From positions 324,352 to 388,351 of the forward strand of contig NZ_SMGQ01000013.1 in NCBI RefSeq assembly GCF_004339095.1: a stretch of 64,000 nucleotides of DNA, given 5' to 3'. The position numbers were made by a program, and so were the translations under genes. Positions 16,312-25,833 of this stretch are shown here, in pieces. The number at the start of each line of letters is the position of its first letter. The stretch's first letter is position 1. The notes below the pieces were generated by a model, which was not told the DNA's origin, did not search any database, and worked only from the letters and a program-made list of their open reading frames with translations. This stretch comes from Natranaerovirga hydrolytica. GTDB taxonomy: Bacteria; Bacillota; Clostridia; Lachnospirales; DSM-24629.

Positions 16312-16502
16312 CAATAAAAAATATTTTCTAAGGTGCTCGGTAGCCTATATTTTTGAACCTACAATGTTTTAAAGGGCATTCAATATTTTAAAGTGTATGT
16401 CAAGCCTTATGTTATTGGAAGACAAAAACTTTAGTGCGAATACCCACCTAGTTATTTACTAGGATTCAAAAAGTAGGAGCGACATCTTGGATAAAATTTA
16501 AA
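16312..16502 (+). ncRNA. ssrS: 6S RNA, first of two tandem copies
   Basis: 6S RNA mimics an open promoter and sequesters sigma-A RNA polymerase. The long closing stem is visible: CCTATATTTTTGAACC (16344-16359) faces GGATTCAAAAAGTAGG (16462-16477), with an outer stem from about 16313 to 16502. The central bubble follows as expected, with the conserved GTGCGAATACCCACCT on its 3' side and the small bubble hairpin CCTAG-TTATTTA-CTAGG (16447-16463). The terminal stem around GTATGTCAAGCC closes the structure. Length of about 190 nt is normal. Identification is from structure and remembered clostridial 6S sequence patterns. Confidence 0.85.
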
Positions 16503-16550
16503 CTTACTTGCTGTGAGACGTGTTAAAACGTAATAAATGGTAAGCGTTAA

Positions 16551-16722
16551 TATCCTGAAATGTTCGAAGACCCTGTATTTTTGAACCTACAAAGTAGAAA
16601 AGGGAGCCCTATATCTCAAAGCGTATGTCATGCCTTTTATAAGGAAGGCAGAAACTTTGGTGCGGACACCCACCTGGCAGTAGCTAGGGATCAAAAAACA
16701 GGTAAACGGCATTTTGGGATAT
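16551..16722 (+). ncRNA. ssrS: 6S RNA, second tandem copy
   Basis: The same architecture as the copy 50 bp upstream is seen: CCTGTATTTTTGAACC faces GGGATCAAAAAACAGG (16687-16702), the bubble holds GTGCGGACACCCACCT and hairpin CCTGGCAGTAGCTAGG, and the apical stem is TGCCTT/AAGGCA. The outer stem TATCC..AAATG pairs with CATTT..GGATA. Relative to copy one, the closing stem changes CCTA/TAGG to CCTGT/ACAGG, a covariation that supports the fold. A 65-codon open frame (16560-16754) across it is fortuitous. No strong separate promoter is seen; it may be processed from, or read through after, copy one. A terminator hairpin follows at 16731. Confidence 0.87.
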
Positions 16723-16730
16723 TTTATTGT

Positions 16731-16776
16731 AAAAAAAGGAAAGTTCTTACATAATATAGAACTTTCCTTTTTTAGG
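16731..16776. terminator. Strong bidirectional terminator (6S RNA / gltD)
   Basis: AAAAAAAGGAAAGTTCT (16731-16747) pairs with AGAACTTTCCTTTTTT (16758-16773) across a ten-base loop. It ends the 6S transcripts on the plus strand and the gltBD operon on the minus strand. Confidence 0.92.
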
Positions 16777-16788
16777 TCTTTTTTACAG

Positions 16789-18246
16789 TTATAAAACACT
16801 TCTCAAATAAGTTTTACCCATAACATATTCATCAATGTATTTTGCTGCTGAACGCCCTTCGGAAATAGCATGAACCACTAATGATTGACCTCTTCTCATG
16901 TCACCAGCTGAAAAAATACCCTCGATACTGGTCATAAAGGTCTCATCAGTAGCTATATTACCACGTTGATCATATTCAACACCTAAGTCATCTAACATAC
17001 CATGATGCTCAGGATGTAAAAATCCCATTGCAAATAAAACTAAATCTGCATCAAGTGTAAATTCGCTACCTTCAACTTCTTCCATCATCATTCTACCATT
17101 TTCACCTTTTTTCCAGTCAAGCTTAACGCAATGTAATTTTTTGACTTTGCCATTTTCCCCAGAAAAAGATTTTGTAGCAATGCTATATTGTCTTGGATCA
17201 CCATCATAGACTTTAGCAGCTTCTTCTTGAGATGTAGAAGTTCTAAGAATCATAGGATACGTTGGCCAAGGACAAGAATCATTTCTTTCTAATGATGGCA
17301 TAGGTAATAATTCTAATTGAACCACGTTTTTAGCTCCTTGTCTGACAGAAGTACCTACACAATCAGACCCTGTGTCGCCACCGCCAATAACAACCACGTT
17401 CTTATCCTTTGCAGTAATTTCATTATCGACAGTTTTACCGGCAACTTTCTTGTTTTGTAAAGGTAGAAAGTCCATTGCAAAGTGAATTCCATCTAATTCT
17501 CTACCGCTAACAGAAAGGTCTCGTGGTTCAGTAGAGCCACCTGTTAGAAGAATAATATCAAAAGAAGATTTTAACTCTTGAATGTCTACATTAAAACCAA
17601 CATTAGCGTTAGTTTTAAAAACAACGCCTTCTTCCTTCATTTGTTTTACTCTATTTTCTACCATTTCTTTTGGCAATTTAAAATCAGGGATACCATAGCG
17701 TAATAAACCACCTATTTCATCAGCTCTTTCAAAGACCGTTACCCAGTGACCAACACGAGCCAATTGCTGTGCGGCTGCTAATCCAGAAGGACCAGAGCCA
17801 ACAATAGCAATCTTTACATTGGTTTTCACAGCCGGTGGTTGTGGTTTGATCCATCCTTCTGACCATCCCTTTTCCACAATAGCTAATTCCATTTGTTTAA
17901 TGGTAACAGGCGGTTTGTTAATGCCAAGAACACATCCTGATTCGCATGGGGCAGGACAAACTTTTCCAGTAAATTCGGGGAAATTGTTTGTCGTATGAAG
18001 TACATCTAATGCCTTTTTCCATTGGTTATTATAAATCAAATCATTAAAATCAGGAATAATATTGCCTACAGGGCAACTATAATTACAAAAAGGCACACCA
18101 CAATCCATACATCGAGAAGATTGAGTTTTGATTTCATCTTCATTTAAAGGTATATATATATCATCATAATTTTTAATACGTTCATCGATGGGTTTATAAT
18201 TCCCAACTTTTCTATCATGTTCTAAAAATCCAGTATCTTTTCCCAT
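16789..18246 (-). CDS. gltD: Glutamate synthase small (beta) subunit
   Basis: This 485-residue protein takes electrons from NADPH to the large subunit. The N-terminus holds the [4Fe-4S] ligands in CMDCGVPFCNYSCPVGNIIPD and CPAPCESGC (ends CMDCG and NIIPD for the first). The FAD-binding GSGPSGLAAAQQLA and NADPH-binding GGGDTGSDCVG dinucleotide loops follow, and the C-terminus has GIFSAGDMRRGQSLVVHAI. Length is standard. The ATG follows GGAGGTTTTGAT, and the gene starts 11 bp after gltB in the same transcript. With gltB it makes two glutamate from glutamine and 2-oxoglutarate; the operon at 57098-61625 supplies 2-oxoglutarate. Confidence 0.96.
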   Translation of the reverse strand: MGKDTGFLEHDRKVGNYKPIDERIKNYDDIYIPLNEDEIKTQSSRCMDCGVPFCNYSCPVGNIIPDFNDLIYNNQWKKALDVLHTTNNFPEFTGKVCPAPCESGCVLGINKPPVTIKQMELAIVEKGWSEGWIKPQPPAVKTNVKIAIVGSGPSGLAAAQQLARVGHWVTVFERADEIGGLLRYGIPDFKLPKEMVENRVKQMKEEGVVFKTNANVGFNVDIQELKSSFDIILLTGGSTEPRDLSVSGRELDGIHFAMDFLPLQNKKVAGKTVDNEITAKDKNVVVIGGGDTGSDCVGTSVRQGAKNVVQLELLPMPSLERNDSCPWPTYPMILRTSTSQEEAAKVYDGDPRQYSIATKSFSGENGKVKKLHCVKLDWKKGENGRMMMEEVEGSEFTLDADLVLFAMGFLHPEHHGMLDDLGVEYDQRGNIATDETFMTSIEGIFSAGDMRRGQSLVVHAISEGRSAAKYIDEYVMGKTYLRSVL

Positions 18247-18257
18247 ATCAAAACCTC

Positions 18258-21200
18258 CTAATTCGCTACGGCAACTTCGTCAGCACTTTTTTTATCTTGT
18301 AACACTTTTTTGTAAGCAGGAGAAATAACTTTTATAAATTTTGGCAAAGAAGATTCCCAATGATCAAGAATTTCTTTTGCTTTTTTGCTATTCGTATAGC
18401 TGTAATGGTTGGTGATAAGTGATTTTAATAAATCAATATCATCATCTGATTCAACAGTTTCTGTTAACACAAGTTGTGTATTACATCTTTTTGAAACAAA
18501 ATCTTCTTTTTCATCTAGCACAAAAGCCATACCACCGCTCATACCAGCTCCAAAATTTCTACCCGTTTCTCCTAAAATAACGGCCACACCGCCAGTCATA
18601 TACTCACAGCCATGGTCGCCAACACCTTCAACAACAGCGCTAGCACCTGAATTACGTACGGCAAAACGCTCGCCTGCAACACCGTTAATATACACTTCAC
18701 CAGAAGTAGCACCATATAACAGTGTATTCCCTACAAGAATATTGTCTTGAGGAATAAAAGTAGACTGAACTGGAGGGTAAACAATAACTTTAGCACCAGA
18801 TAACCCTTTCCCTAAGTAGTCGTTACAGTCGCCTTCTAATTCAAATGTAATACCTTTCATACCAAAACAAGCAAAACTTTGCCCAGCCGTACCATTAAAT
18901 TTTAAGTGAATGGAGTCATCTTCAAGTCCATTTGCGCCATATCTTTTGGCAACTTCACCACTTAACATCGTACCGACTGTTCGGTTGATATTTCTTACAT
19001 CATAAGTTTTTTGTACTTTTTCTTGATTTTCCAATGCGGGTAAAGCATCTTTTATTAAAGTTCTATCTAAAATGGTATCTAAACCATGATCTTGGTCCAT
19101 CATTTTTCTAGGTTTAATTCTTGATGGAAGCTCTGGTTTATATAATACAGAACTTAAATCAAGGGTTTTACCTTTCCAATGATTAAGGTCTTCTTTTGTT
19201 TCTAATAAGTCAACACGCCCAATCATTTCATCAAGGGTACGTATACCTAACTCAGCCATAATTTCTCTTAAGTCATTAGCTAAGAAAGTAAAGAAATTAA
19301 TGAGGTGTTCTGGCTTCCCTTGATAATACTTTCTAAGTTCAGGGTCTTGAGTTGCAACACCAACAGGACAAGTGTTTTTGTGACACTTTCGCATCATAAT
19401 ACAACCACAGACAACTAAAGCAGCAGTAGCAAAGCCAAATTCTTCTGCACCAAGTAATGCAGCAATGGCTATGTCTCTACCTGTTTTTAATTGACCATCA
19501 GTTTGTAAGACAACACGACCTCTTAAGTCATTTAACAATAAAGTTTGTTGTGCTTCTGCAAGTCCAAGTTCCCAAGGAAGTCCAGCATATTTAATAGAAC
19601 TAATAGGAGAAGCACCTGTTCCACCATCATGTCCACTGATTAAAATAACATCAGCATGCCCTTTTGCAACACCTGCTGCAACTGTACCAACACCAACTTC
19701 AGAAACTAACTTAACATTTACCCGTGATAGAGGATTAACATTTTTTAAATCATAAATTAATTGAGCTAAATCTTCTATAGAATAAATATCATGGTGTGGT
19801 GGTGGTGATATTAAATCAATTCCTGGTGTAGAATGACGTACTTTGGCAATGGCTTTAGAAACTTTGTGTCCAGGTAAATGCCCACCTTCACCAGGTTTCG
19901 CACCTTGTGCCATTTTTATTTGAAGTTCTTCTGCATTGACAAGGTATTCAGTTGTTACACCAAAACGTCCGGAAGCAATCTGCTTAATGGCACTTTTTTT
20001 GCTATCACCATTAATATCTAATTCATATCTAGTAGCATCTTCTCCACCTTCGCCAGAGTTGCTTTTTCCGCCGATACGATTCATAGCTACAGCTAAAGTT
20101 TCGTGAACTTCTTTGCTTAATGAACCAAATGACATGGCTCCAGTGGCAAATCGTTTAACAATATTATCAAGAGGTTCAACCTCTTCAAGAGGAATAGAAG
20201 TGGTGTTTTTAAAATCTAACATACCTCTAATGGTTCCTAGTTTTATAGATTGATCATTAATAATATTGGCATATTCTTTATATAAATTATAGTCTTTGGT
20301 ACGACAAGCATGTTGTAATTTATGAATGGAGTCGGGATTAAACAAATGATTTTCTCTATTTTTACGCCAGTGGATCGCACCGCCTTCTAAAAGGTTTTTG
20401 TATGGGTTTCTTAATTGTTTAAAAGCCGATTCATGTCTTAACATAACTTCTTGTGCGATGATTTCTAAATCAATACCTTCAATTCTAGATGGCGTACCTG
20501 TAAAGTATCTATCAATAACTTTTTTACTTATACCAACGGCTTCAAATATTTGTGCACCCTGATAACTTTGTAATGTACAAATACCCATTTTTGAAAGGAC
20601 TTTTAAAATCCCTTTTGAAAGAGCAGTAATGTAATTTTTAATGGCATCTTCTTGTGTAATGTCTTTGTTAATATAAAGTTTGTCTTTTAATAAGTGACAA
20701 ATACTATCAATTGCCACATAAGGATTAACAGCATTAGCACCATATCCAAGTAATAAAGCCATATGCATGACATCTCTTGCATCACCAGTTTCTACAATTA
20801 AATCAACTTTTGTTCTAAGTTTTTCTTTAATTAAATGTTGATGAACGCAACTTAAAGCAAGCAAACTAGGAATAGGGGCATTGTATTTATCTACATTACG
20901 ATCACTTAAAATAATGATATTATAACCATCTTCAATACTTTGAACAACTCTTTGACAAAGGGAGTCTAATGCATTTTTTAAGCATCTACCACTATTATTA
21001 ACAGGGAATAACATTGGTATTTTAGTGGTCCTAAAATCAGCGTGATCAATATGACGTATTTTTTCAAAATTGGCATTATCTAATATAGGTTGTTTTAACT
21101 CAATAAAGTTATGTTTTATTGTTGGATCTAACTCATTAAGTAAATTGTCTCGATCACCTAAAAACTGCGTTAAAGACATTACCAATTCTTCTCGAATAGG

Positions 21201-22802
21201 ATCAATTGGTGGATTAGTCACTTGGGCAAATAATTGTCTGAAATAATTAAAAAGTAGCTGTGATTCATCAGACAAAACAGCTAGTGGGGCATCATTACCC
21301 ATTGATCCAAGTGCTTCTTTGCCATCTTCGGCCATTGGTGCCAAAATTCTTTTTAATTCTTCTTCAGAGTAATTATAAAGCTTTTGGTTGTTTAGCAATA
21401 AATCTTCACTTAAAATAGAAATCTCGTGAGGCAGAGGTAAATCATTAAGTGTTAATTTGTTTTCAGCTATCCATTTTTTGTAAGGTTTATCTTTTGATAA
21501 AGTTTCTTTAATTTCTTTATCAGATATAATTCGACCTTCTTTTGTATCGATTAAGAACATTTTACCAGGTTCTAAACGTCCTTTAATAAGTATCTGATTG
21601 GGTTCAAAAGGTAAGACACCAGTTTCTGAAGCCATGACTACAATATCATCTTTGGTTACTAAATATCTAGCAGGTCTAAGACCATTTCTATCTAATGTGG
21701 CACCAATTTGTATACCATCTGTAAATGCTATTGCAGCAGGACCATCCCAAGGTTCCATTAATCCAGCATGGTATTCATAAAAACCTTTTTTGTCAGGATT
21801 CATATTTTCATCTTTTTGCCAAGCTTCTGGTATCAAAATGCACATTGCTTGTGCTAAAGATTTGCCACTAGCTAATAAAAGTTCTAAGGCATTGTCTAAG
21901 TTTGATGAATCAGAACCATTAGGCGAAATAATTGGATATATTTTTTTGATATCTTCACCGAGCACATCTGAGTTTAGTATACCTTCTCTTGCATTCATCC
22001 AATTAACATTACCTCTTAAAGTATTAATTTCACCATTATGGGCTAAGTATCTAAAAGGTTGAGCACGATCCCAAGATGGGAAAGTATTAGTGGAATATCT
22101 TTGATGAACCAATGCAATTGCACTTTCCATATCCTTATCTTTTAAGTCTGGGAAAAAATCAGGTATTTGGTGAGCCAATAATTGACCTTTATAAATCATA
22201 GTGGTATTTGAGAATGAACAAACATAAAAGGATTCCATATAAGGTTTGTTGCAGTTATGAATAGCCTTTTCCACTAGTTTTCTTACGATAAATAACTTAC
22301 GATTAAAAGTAGTGGTATCGTAATCATCTTTTGCTACAAAAAGTTGGTGAATGACAGGGTGTGTACCACGAGCAGTTAATCCAGTAGCATTTTCCACAAT
22401 CGGAACATTTCTCCATCCTAGTAAACGCAAATTTTCTTCTTCTAGAATTCTTTCAAAAACACCTTCTATATAAAATCTTGCATTAGGTTCTTGTGGTAAA
22501 AAGACCATTCCAACCCCATATTCACCTTCTTTGGGTAATGAAAACCCTAAGGATTCGGTTTGTTTGGTTAAAAATTTATGAGGAATTTGAATCATAATTC
22601 CCGCGCCGTCACCACTATCTGGATCTGCGCCAACGGCACCACGATGGGTTAAATTTACAAGAATATCTAAACCTTGACTAACAATTTCATGAGATTTTTT
22701 GCCTTTCATATGCGAAACAAAGCCAACTCCGCAATTATCTTTTTCAAAAGCGGGATCATAAAGGCCTTGTTGACTTGGAAGACCGTATTTTTTTTCTAAC
22801 AT
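18258..22802 (-). CDS. gltB: Glutamate synthase large (alpha) subunit
   Basis: This 1514-residue enzyme has the amidotransferase domain first (catalytic Cys in DNCGVGFVSHMKG, exposed after propeptide removal), the central domain, the FMN/synthase domain (SGEGGEDATRY, GQGAKPGEGGHLPGHKVS as AQGAKPGEGGHLPGHK) and the C-terminal beta-helix with repeated G-x-x-G-x-G motifs. The [3Fe-4S] ligands are in CGCIMMRKCHKNTCPVG. The true start is ATG 22802 with AGGAGG nine bases upstream; the open frame runs 73 codons farther up but that part has no ribosome site and is hydrophobic AT-rich translation. A minus-strand promoter with TTGAAT-17-TATAAT lies at 22840-22868. Confidence 0.96.
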   Translation of the reverse strand: MLEKKYGLPSQQGLYDPAFEKDNCGVGFVSHMKGKKSHEIVSQGLDILVNLTHRGAVGADPDSGDGAGIMIQIPHKFLTKQTESLGFSLPKEGEYGVGMVFLPQEPNARFYIEGVFERILEEENLRLLGWRNVPIVENATGLTARGTHPVIHQLFVAKDDYDTTTFNRKLFIVRKLVEKAIHNCNKPYMESFYVCSFSNTTMIYKGQLLAHQIPDFFPDLKDKDMESAIALVHQRYSTNTFPSWDRAQPFRYLAHNGEINTLRGNVNWMNAREGILNSDVLGEDIKKIYPIISPNGSDSSNLDNALELLLASGKSLAQAMCILIPEAWQKDENMNPDKKGFYEYHAGLMEPWDGPAAIAFTDGIQIGATLDRNGLRPARYLVTKDDIVVMASETGVLPFEPNQILIKGRLEPGKMFLIDTKEGRIISDKEIKETLSKDKPYKKWIAENKLTLNDLPLPHEISILSEDLLLNNQKLYNYSEEELKRILAPMAEDGKEALGSMGNDAPLAVLSDESQLLFNYFRQLFAQVTNPPIDPIREELVMSLTQFLGDRDNLLNELDPTIKHNFIELKQPILDNANFEKIRHIDHADFRTTKIPMLFPVNNSGRCLKNALDSLCQRVVQSIEDGYNIIILSDRNVDKYNAPIPSLLALSCVHQHLIKEKLRTKVDLIVETGDARDVMHMALLLGYGANAVNPYVAIDSICHLLKDKLYINKDITQEDAIKNYITALSKGILKVLSKMGICTLQSYQGAQIFEAVGISKKVIDRYFTGTPSRIEGIDLEIIAQEVMLRHESAFKQLRNPYKNLLEGGAIHWRKNRENHLFNPDSIHKLQHACRTKDYNLYKEYANIINDQSIKLGTIRGMLDFKNTTSIPLEEVEPLDNIVKRFATGAMSFGSLSKEVHETLAVAMNRIGGKSNSGEGGEDATRYELDINGDSKKSAIKQIASGRFGVTTEYLVNAEELQIKMAQGAKPGEGGHLPGHKVSKAIAKVRHSTPGIDLISPPPHHDIYSIEDLAQLIYDLKNVNPLSRVNVKLVSEVGVGTVAAGVAKGHADVILISGHDGGTGASPISSIKYAGLPWELGLAEAQQTLLLNDLRGRVVLQTDGQLKTGRDIAIAALLGAEEFGFATAALVVCGCIMMRKCHKNTCPVGVATQDPELRKYYQGKPEHLINFFTFLANDLREIMAELGIRTLDEMIGRVDLLETKEDLNHWKGKTLDLSSVLYKPELPSRIKPRKMMDQDHGLDTILDRTLIKDALPALENQEKVQKTYDVRNINRTVGTMLSGEVAKRYGANGLEDDSIHLKFNGTAGQSFACFGMKGITFELEGDCNDYLGKGLSGAKVIVYPPVQSTFIPQDNILVGNTLLYGATSGEVYINGVAGERFAVRNSGASAVVEGVGDHGCEYMTGGVAVILGETGRNFGAGMSGGMAFVLDEKEDFVSKRCNTQLVLTETVESDDDIDLLKSLITNHYSYTNSKKAKEILDHWESSLPKFIKVISPAYKKVLQDKKSADEVAVAN

Positions 22803-22839
22803 AAGCTTGTGCCTCCTATTAAAATCATTTGGTCTAATT

Positions 22840-22868
22840 ATTATACCACCAATTATTTGATAATTCAA
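22840..22868 (-). promoter_or_regulatory. gltBD promoter
   Basis: Read on the minus strand: TTGAAT (22863-22868), a 17-bp spacer and TATAAT (22840-22845). The start would be near 22833, about 30 nt before the gltB ATG. No T-box or riboswitch fits in so short a leader. Confidence 0.75.
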
Positions 22869-23266
22869 TACAATGAATGATAAAAAAATATAAATTTCAT
22901 ATAAAGATTTTGGTAAATTAATACTAAAAACTTCTACAAATACTATCAAATAAAGAGTTAAAAACCAATAAAAAAAAGTATTAAAAGGTTGAAATTTGTT
23001 TAAAAAGATGTAATGACGCAAAAATAAACTTGGATTTCATCATAATAAATGAAAAAGAATATTATTATCATCGTATTTGCCCAGTGTATTTATTCAATTA
23101 ATCTAAGAAGCTATTCAGAAATATAAAGGTTAGAGAATTATTATAATATTATTATGGAATAAGTTTTGATAATATAATATAGTATATATAGAAAAACTAT
23201 TTTATTATAACAGTATTTCAAAACAGTAATTAATTCAAACAGATTATTTTTATAAAAAGAGAGTTA
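22869..23266. other. AT-rich intergenic region between divergent gltB and SpoIID-like gene
   Basis: There is no convincing ORF or RNA here. The minus-strand open frame reaching 23021 is a fortuitous extension of gltB. The segment TATTATGG-AATAAGTTTTGATAATATAATAT around 23150-23190 (named by ends) offers several possible -10 boxes for the plus-strand gene, none clearly best. Confidence 0.4.
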
Positions 23267-25783
23267 ATGAGTAAGAGGAAGGATGAAGGTATGGATAATA
23301 AAAAAAGTACAAGTGATAAAGGGATTCAATATAAGTCTAAAAAAAATAGATTCTATAACTATTATTTTGTTGGAATAATAATATTATTATTACTTGCTGG
23401 CTGTGCAACAGAAAAAGAAGAGTATTTAATAATAGAAGAGAATGAAATAATTGATAAAGAAAAAAATGAAGAAATAAGCAATAATGACTTTGAAATAATA
23501 GAAGGCGATCAGCCTGTTAGCAGAGGGCTAGCAGCGAAAATGTTGGCATTAGCAAGGTATAATAAAAATGAAATCAATCAATATGATAGAGAAATAAATT
23601 TTGAAGACACAGACCCTACTTTTTGGTATGACAAATATATCAATATCATTATGATTAATGATTGGTTTAAGCATAGGAATTCAGAATTATTTAAGCCCTT
23701 AGATCCTTTAATTTATAACGATGTGGAAAGAATACTAGAAAGCATCAATATTAGGGAAAGGGTAAATACTGATTTAATTAAAAATGCAAATGATACTGTC
23801 TCATATGAAGAGTGGTTAGAAATATATCAATATATAATAGAAGAATTAGATGTGGATCAAGAGATAAGAAAAGATAATGTAATAATTGTAGGGACACCAG
23901 CTAATATAGAAGAATTAAATTCTTGGCAACTGGTTACAGATAAAGGCAAGTATTACTTTGAAGGTCTGAATATGGATCATTTGATAGATAAAGAAATACA
24001 AGTTATTCGAAAGGGAAGTGATATAGTAGGTGTTATCAATATACAATCCAATGAGCCTACCATTACAAATGTTTGGATAGAAACAATAGTGGATAATCAA
24101 GCAACAGTTTTTGTAGGTGGTTCTTACAGAAATTATAATATAACACATCCTATAGATAAAGAAGTCTTTAATAAGATAGGAGATATTAGTCTCTCAGAAA
24201 GTAAAATCAACCATGTTACTATAAAAGAGGAAAAAATTTCAGGCAGAGTTTTGAAAATTAATAGAAACCAAGTTTTGTTAGAAGGTATAGGGACCTATAA
24301 TATTGCACCTGATTACAAAGTTTACGGCAATACAAATGATTTAAGTTGGCAAAATATTAATCAAGTGATTGTAGGATACAATACAGCTGACTTTGTTATT
24401 GAGGATGGGGTTGTTCATGCCATTGTTATTAGAGATGCTGTAGATATTAAGCATATAAGAGTAGCATTAAGAACAGATAACTTTAATAGCTTAGTTCATA
24501 ATGAGGTAAAATTAACCAGCGATGTAGATTATACGGTTTATTATGGAGAAGAAAAAAGGGTGTATGAAAAAGGACATATATTAACAATTGATGCAAATCA
24601 CCCATTATTAAAAGAGTATTTAACCATTAAACCTAATGCAGATCATGGTAAAATAGAAATTATTTCAGTGAATCGAGCGTATGGTAATCCACAATATAGA
24701 GGACAGATTGATATTATTAAAAATAATAATGAATTATATTTAGTAAATGAAGTATCTATGGAGGAATATCTGTATTCAGTTGTACCAAGTGAAATGCCGT
24801 CATCTTATGGATTAGAAGCCTCAAAAGTTCAAGCCATATGTGCCAGAAGTTATGCATACTCTCAATTTTATTCTAATAGGTACAGCGGATATGGAGGTAA
24901 CGTAGATGACAGTGTATCGAGTCAAGTTTACAATAACTATGAAGAAAATGATACATCTAGGAGAGCAGTTAATGAAACTGAGAAATTAGGGTTAACCTTT
25001 AATGGAAATGTTGTTTCAGCATATTTCTTCTCTACGTCCAGTGGTCATACTTCTAATTCAGGTGACGTATGGGTTAATTGGAGCAATAGAGAATTCCCCA
25101 CAGATACACCAATATATGTTCAAGGGCACCCTCAATTTGATCAAACTTTAGATTTGGATTTAAGCATTGAAGAAGACTTTGAAGAATTTATTAAAAATGA
25201 TGATTATAATGCTTATGATAGAAATATTTCTTGGTATAGATGGGAAGTGACAATGACTAGAGAACAATTAGAGAGAAGCATTAATACAAATATCCAAGAG
25301 CGATTTTTAACGTCACCACAAACCATAAGAACATTAGAAAGTAACAATAGGTTTAGAACTAGAGAACTAGAGAGTATTGGTGAATTAATAGATATTGAGG
25401 TGTATAGTAGAGGAAATAGTGGTATTCTAACAGAGATACTCATCCAAGGAACAGATAAAACCGTAAAAGTGGGCACAGAATACAACATAAGATATTTGTT
25501 AGCACCTAAAAAACATTCAGATAGGGAAGATGATATTTTTATTACGAGGAAAGATGGAAGTACGGTTAGTAATTATAATCTCTTACCAAGCGCATTCTTT
25601 ACGATGGACAAAAAATATAATAGTGATCAACAATTACAATCTATAACTTTTTATGGTGGTGGATTTGGTCATGGGGTTGGAATGAGTCAAAACGGTGTTA
25701 AGGGAATGGTAGATAGAGGTTATCATTATGAGGATATTCTAAAACATTTTTATAGAGGCATAGACATACAACCAATTTACTAA
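23267..25783 (+). CDS. Large SpoIID/LytB-domain lipoprotein
   Basis: This 838-residue exported protein has a Lys-rich N-terminus, a hydrophobic stretch and a lipobox ending LLLLAGC near residue 45. An SLH-like or DUF-type segment follows (ISRGLAAKML-like RGLAAKMLALARYN, then DTDPTFWYDKYI), then beta-rich domains (about 200-450). The SpoIID amidase-enhancer/transglycosylase domain covers about 450-838: the catalytic Glu in YLYSVVPSEMPSSYG, the CARSYAYSQF helix and the final GGGFGHGVGMSQNGVKGM. SpoIID cleaves spore-septum glycan; this fusion is far longer than SpoIID itself (about 340) and may act on vegetative wall. An alternative start, M9 (23291), has a better GGAAGGATGAAGGT site. Confidence 0.82.
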   Translation: MSKRKDEGMDNKKSTSDKGIQYKSKKNRFYNYYFVGIIILLLLAGCATEKEEYLIIEENEIIDKEKNEEISNNDFEIIEGDQPVSRGLAAKMLALARYNKNEINQYDREINFEDTDPTFWYDKYINIIMINDWFKHRNSELFKPLDPLIYNDVERILESINIRERVNTDLIKNANDTVSYEEWLEIYQYIIEELDVDQEIRKDNVIIVGTPANIEELNSWQLVTDKGKYYFEGLNMDHLIDKEIQVIRKGSDIVGVINIQSNEPTITNVWIETIVDNQATVFVGGSYRNYNITHPIDKEVFNKIGDISLSESKINHVTIKEEKISGRVLKINRNQVLLEGIGTYNIAPDYKVYGNTNDLSWQNINQVIVGYNTADFVIEDGVVHAIVIRDAVDIKHIRVALRTDNFNSLVHNEVKLTSDVDYTVYYGEEKRVYEKGHILTIDANHPLLKEYLTIKPNADHGKIEIISVNRAYGNPQYRGQIDIIKNNNELYLVNEVSMEEYLYSVVPSEMPSSYGLEASKVQAICARSYAYSQFYSNRYSGYGGNVDDSVSSQVYNNYEENDTSRRAVNETEKLGLTFNGNVVSAYFFSTSSGHTSNSGDVWVNWSNREFPTDTPIYVQGHPQFDQTLDLDLSIEEDFEEFIKNDDYNAYDRNISWYRWEVTMTREQLERSINTNIQERFLTSPQTIRTLESNNRFRTRELESIGELIDIEVYSRGNSGILTEILIQGTDKTVKVGTEYNIRYLLAPKKHSDREDDIFITRKDGSTVSNYNLLPSAFFTMDKKYNSDQQLQSITFYGGGFGHGVGMSQNGVKGMVDRGYHYEDILKHFYRGIDIQPIY

Positions 25784-25799
25784 AAAATATAATTTTAGC

Positions 25800-25833
25800 A
25801 TAAAAAACAGCTACCTTATGAGCTGTTTTTTAT
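25800..25833. terminator. Bidirectional terminator
   Basis: AAAAAACAGCT (25802-25812) pairs with AGCTGTTTTTT (25821-25831). It closes the SpoIID-like gene and the convergent yihY-like gene. Confidence 0.9.

Noticed and set aside
16560-16754. Open frame of 64 codons on the plus strand
   Set aside because: It lies across the second 6S RNA, has no ribosome site and no protein pattern. RNA structure explains the sequence better.
22803-23021. 73-codon N-terminal extension of GltB
   Set aside because: The mature enzyme's N-terminus, with its catalytic Cys, starts shortly after ATG 22802, which has a good AGGAGG site. The extension is AT-rich hydrophobic translation that covers the promoter.
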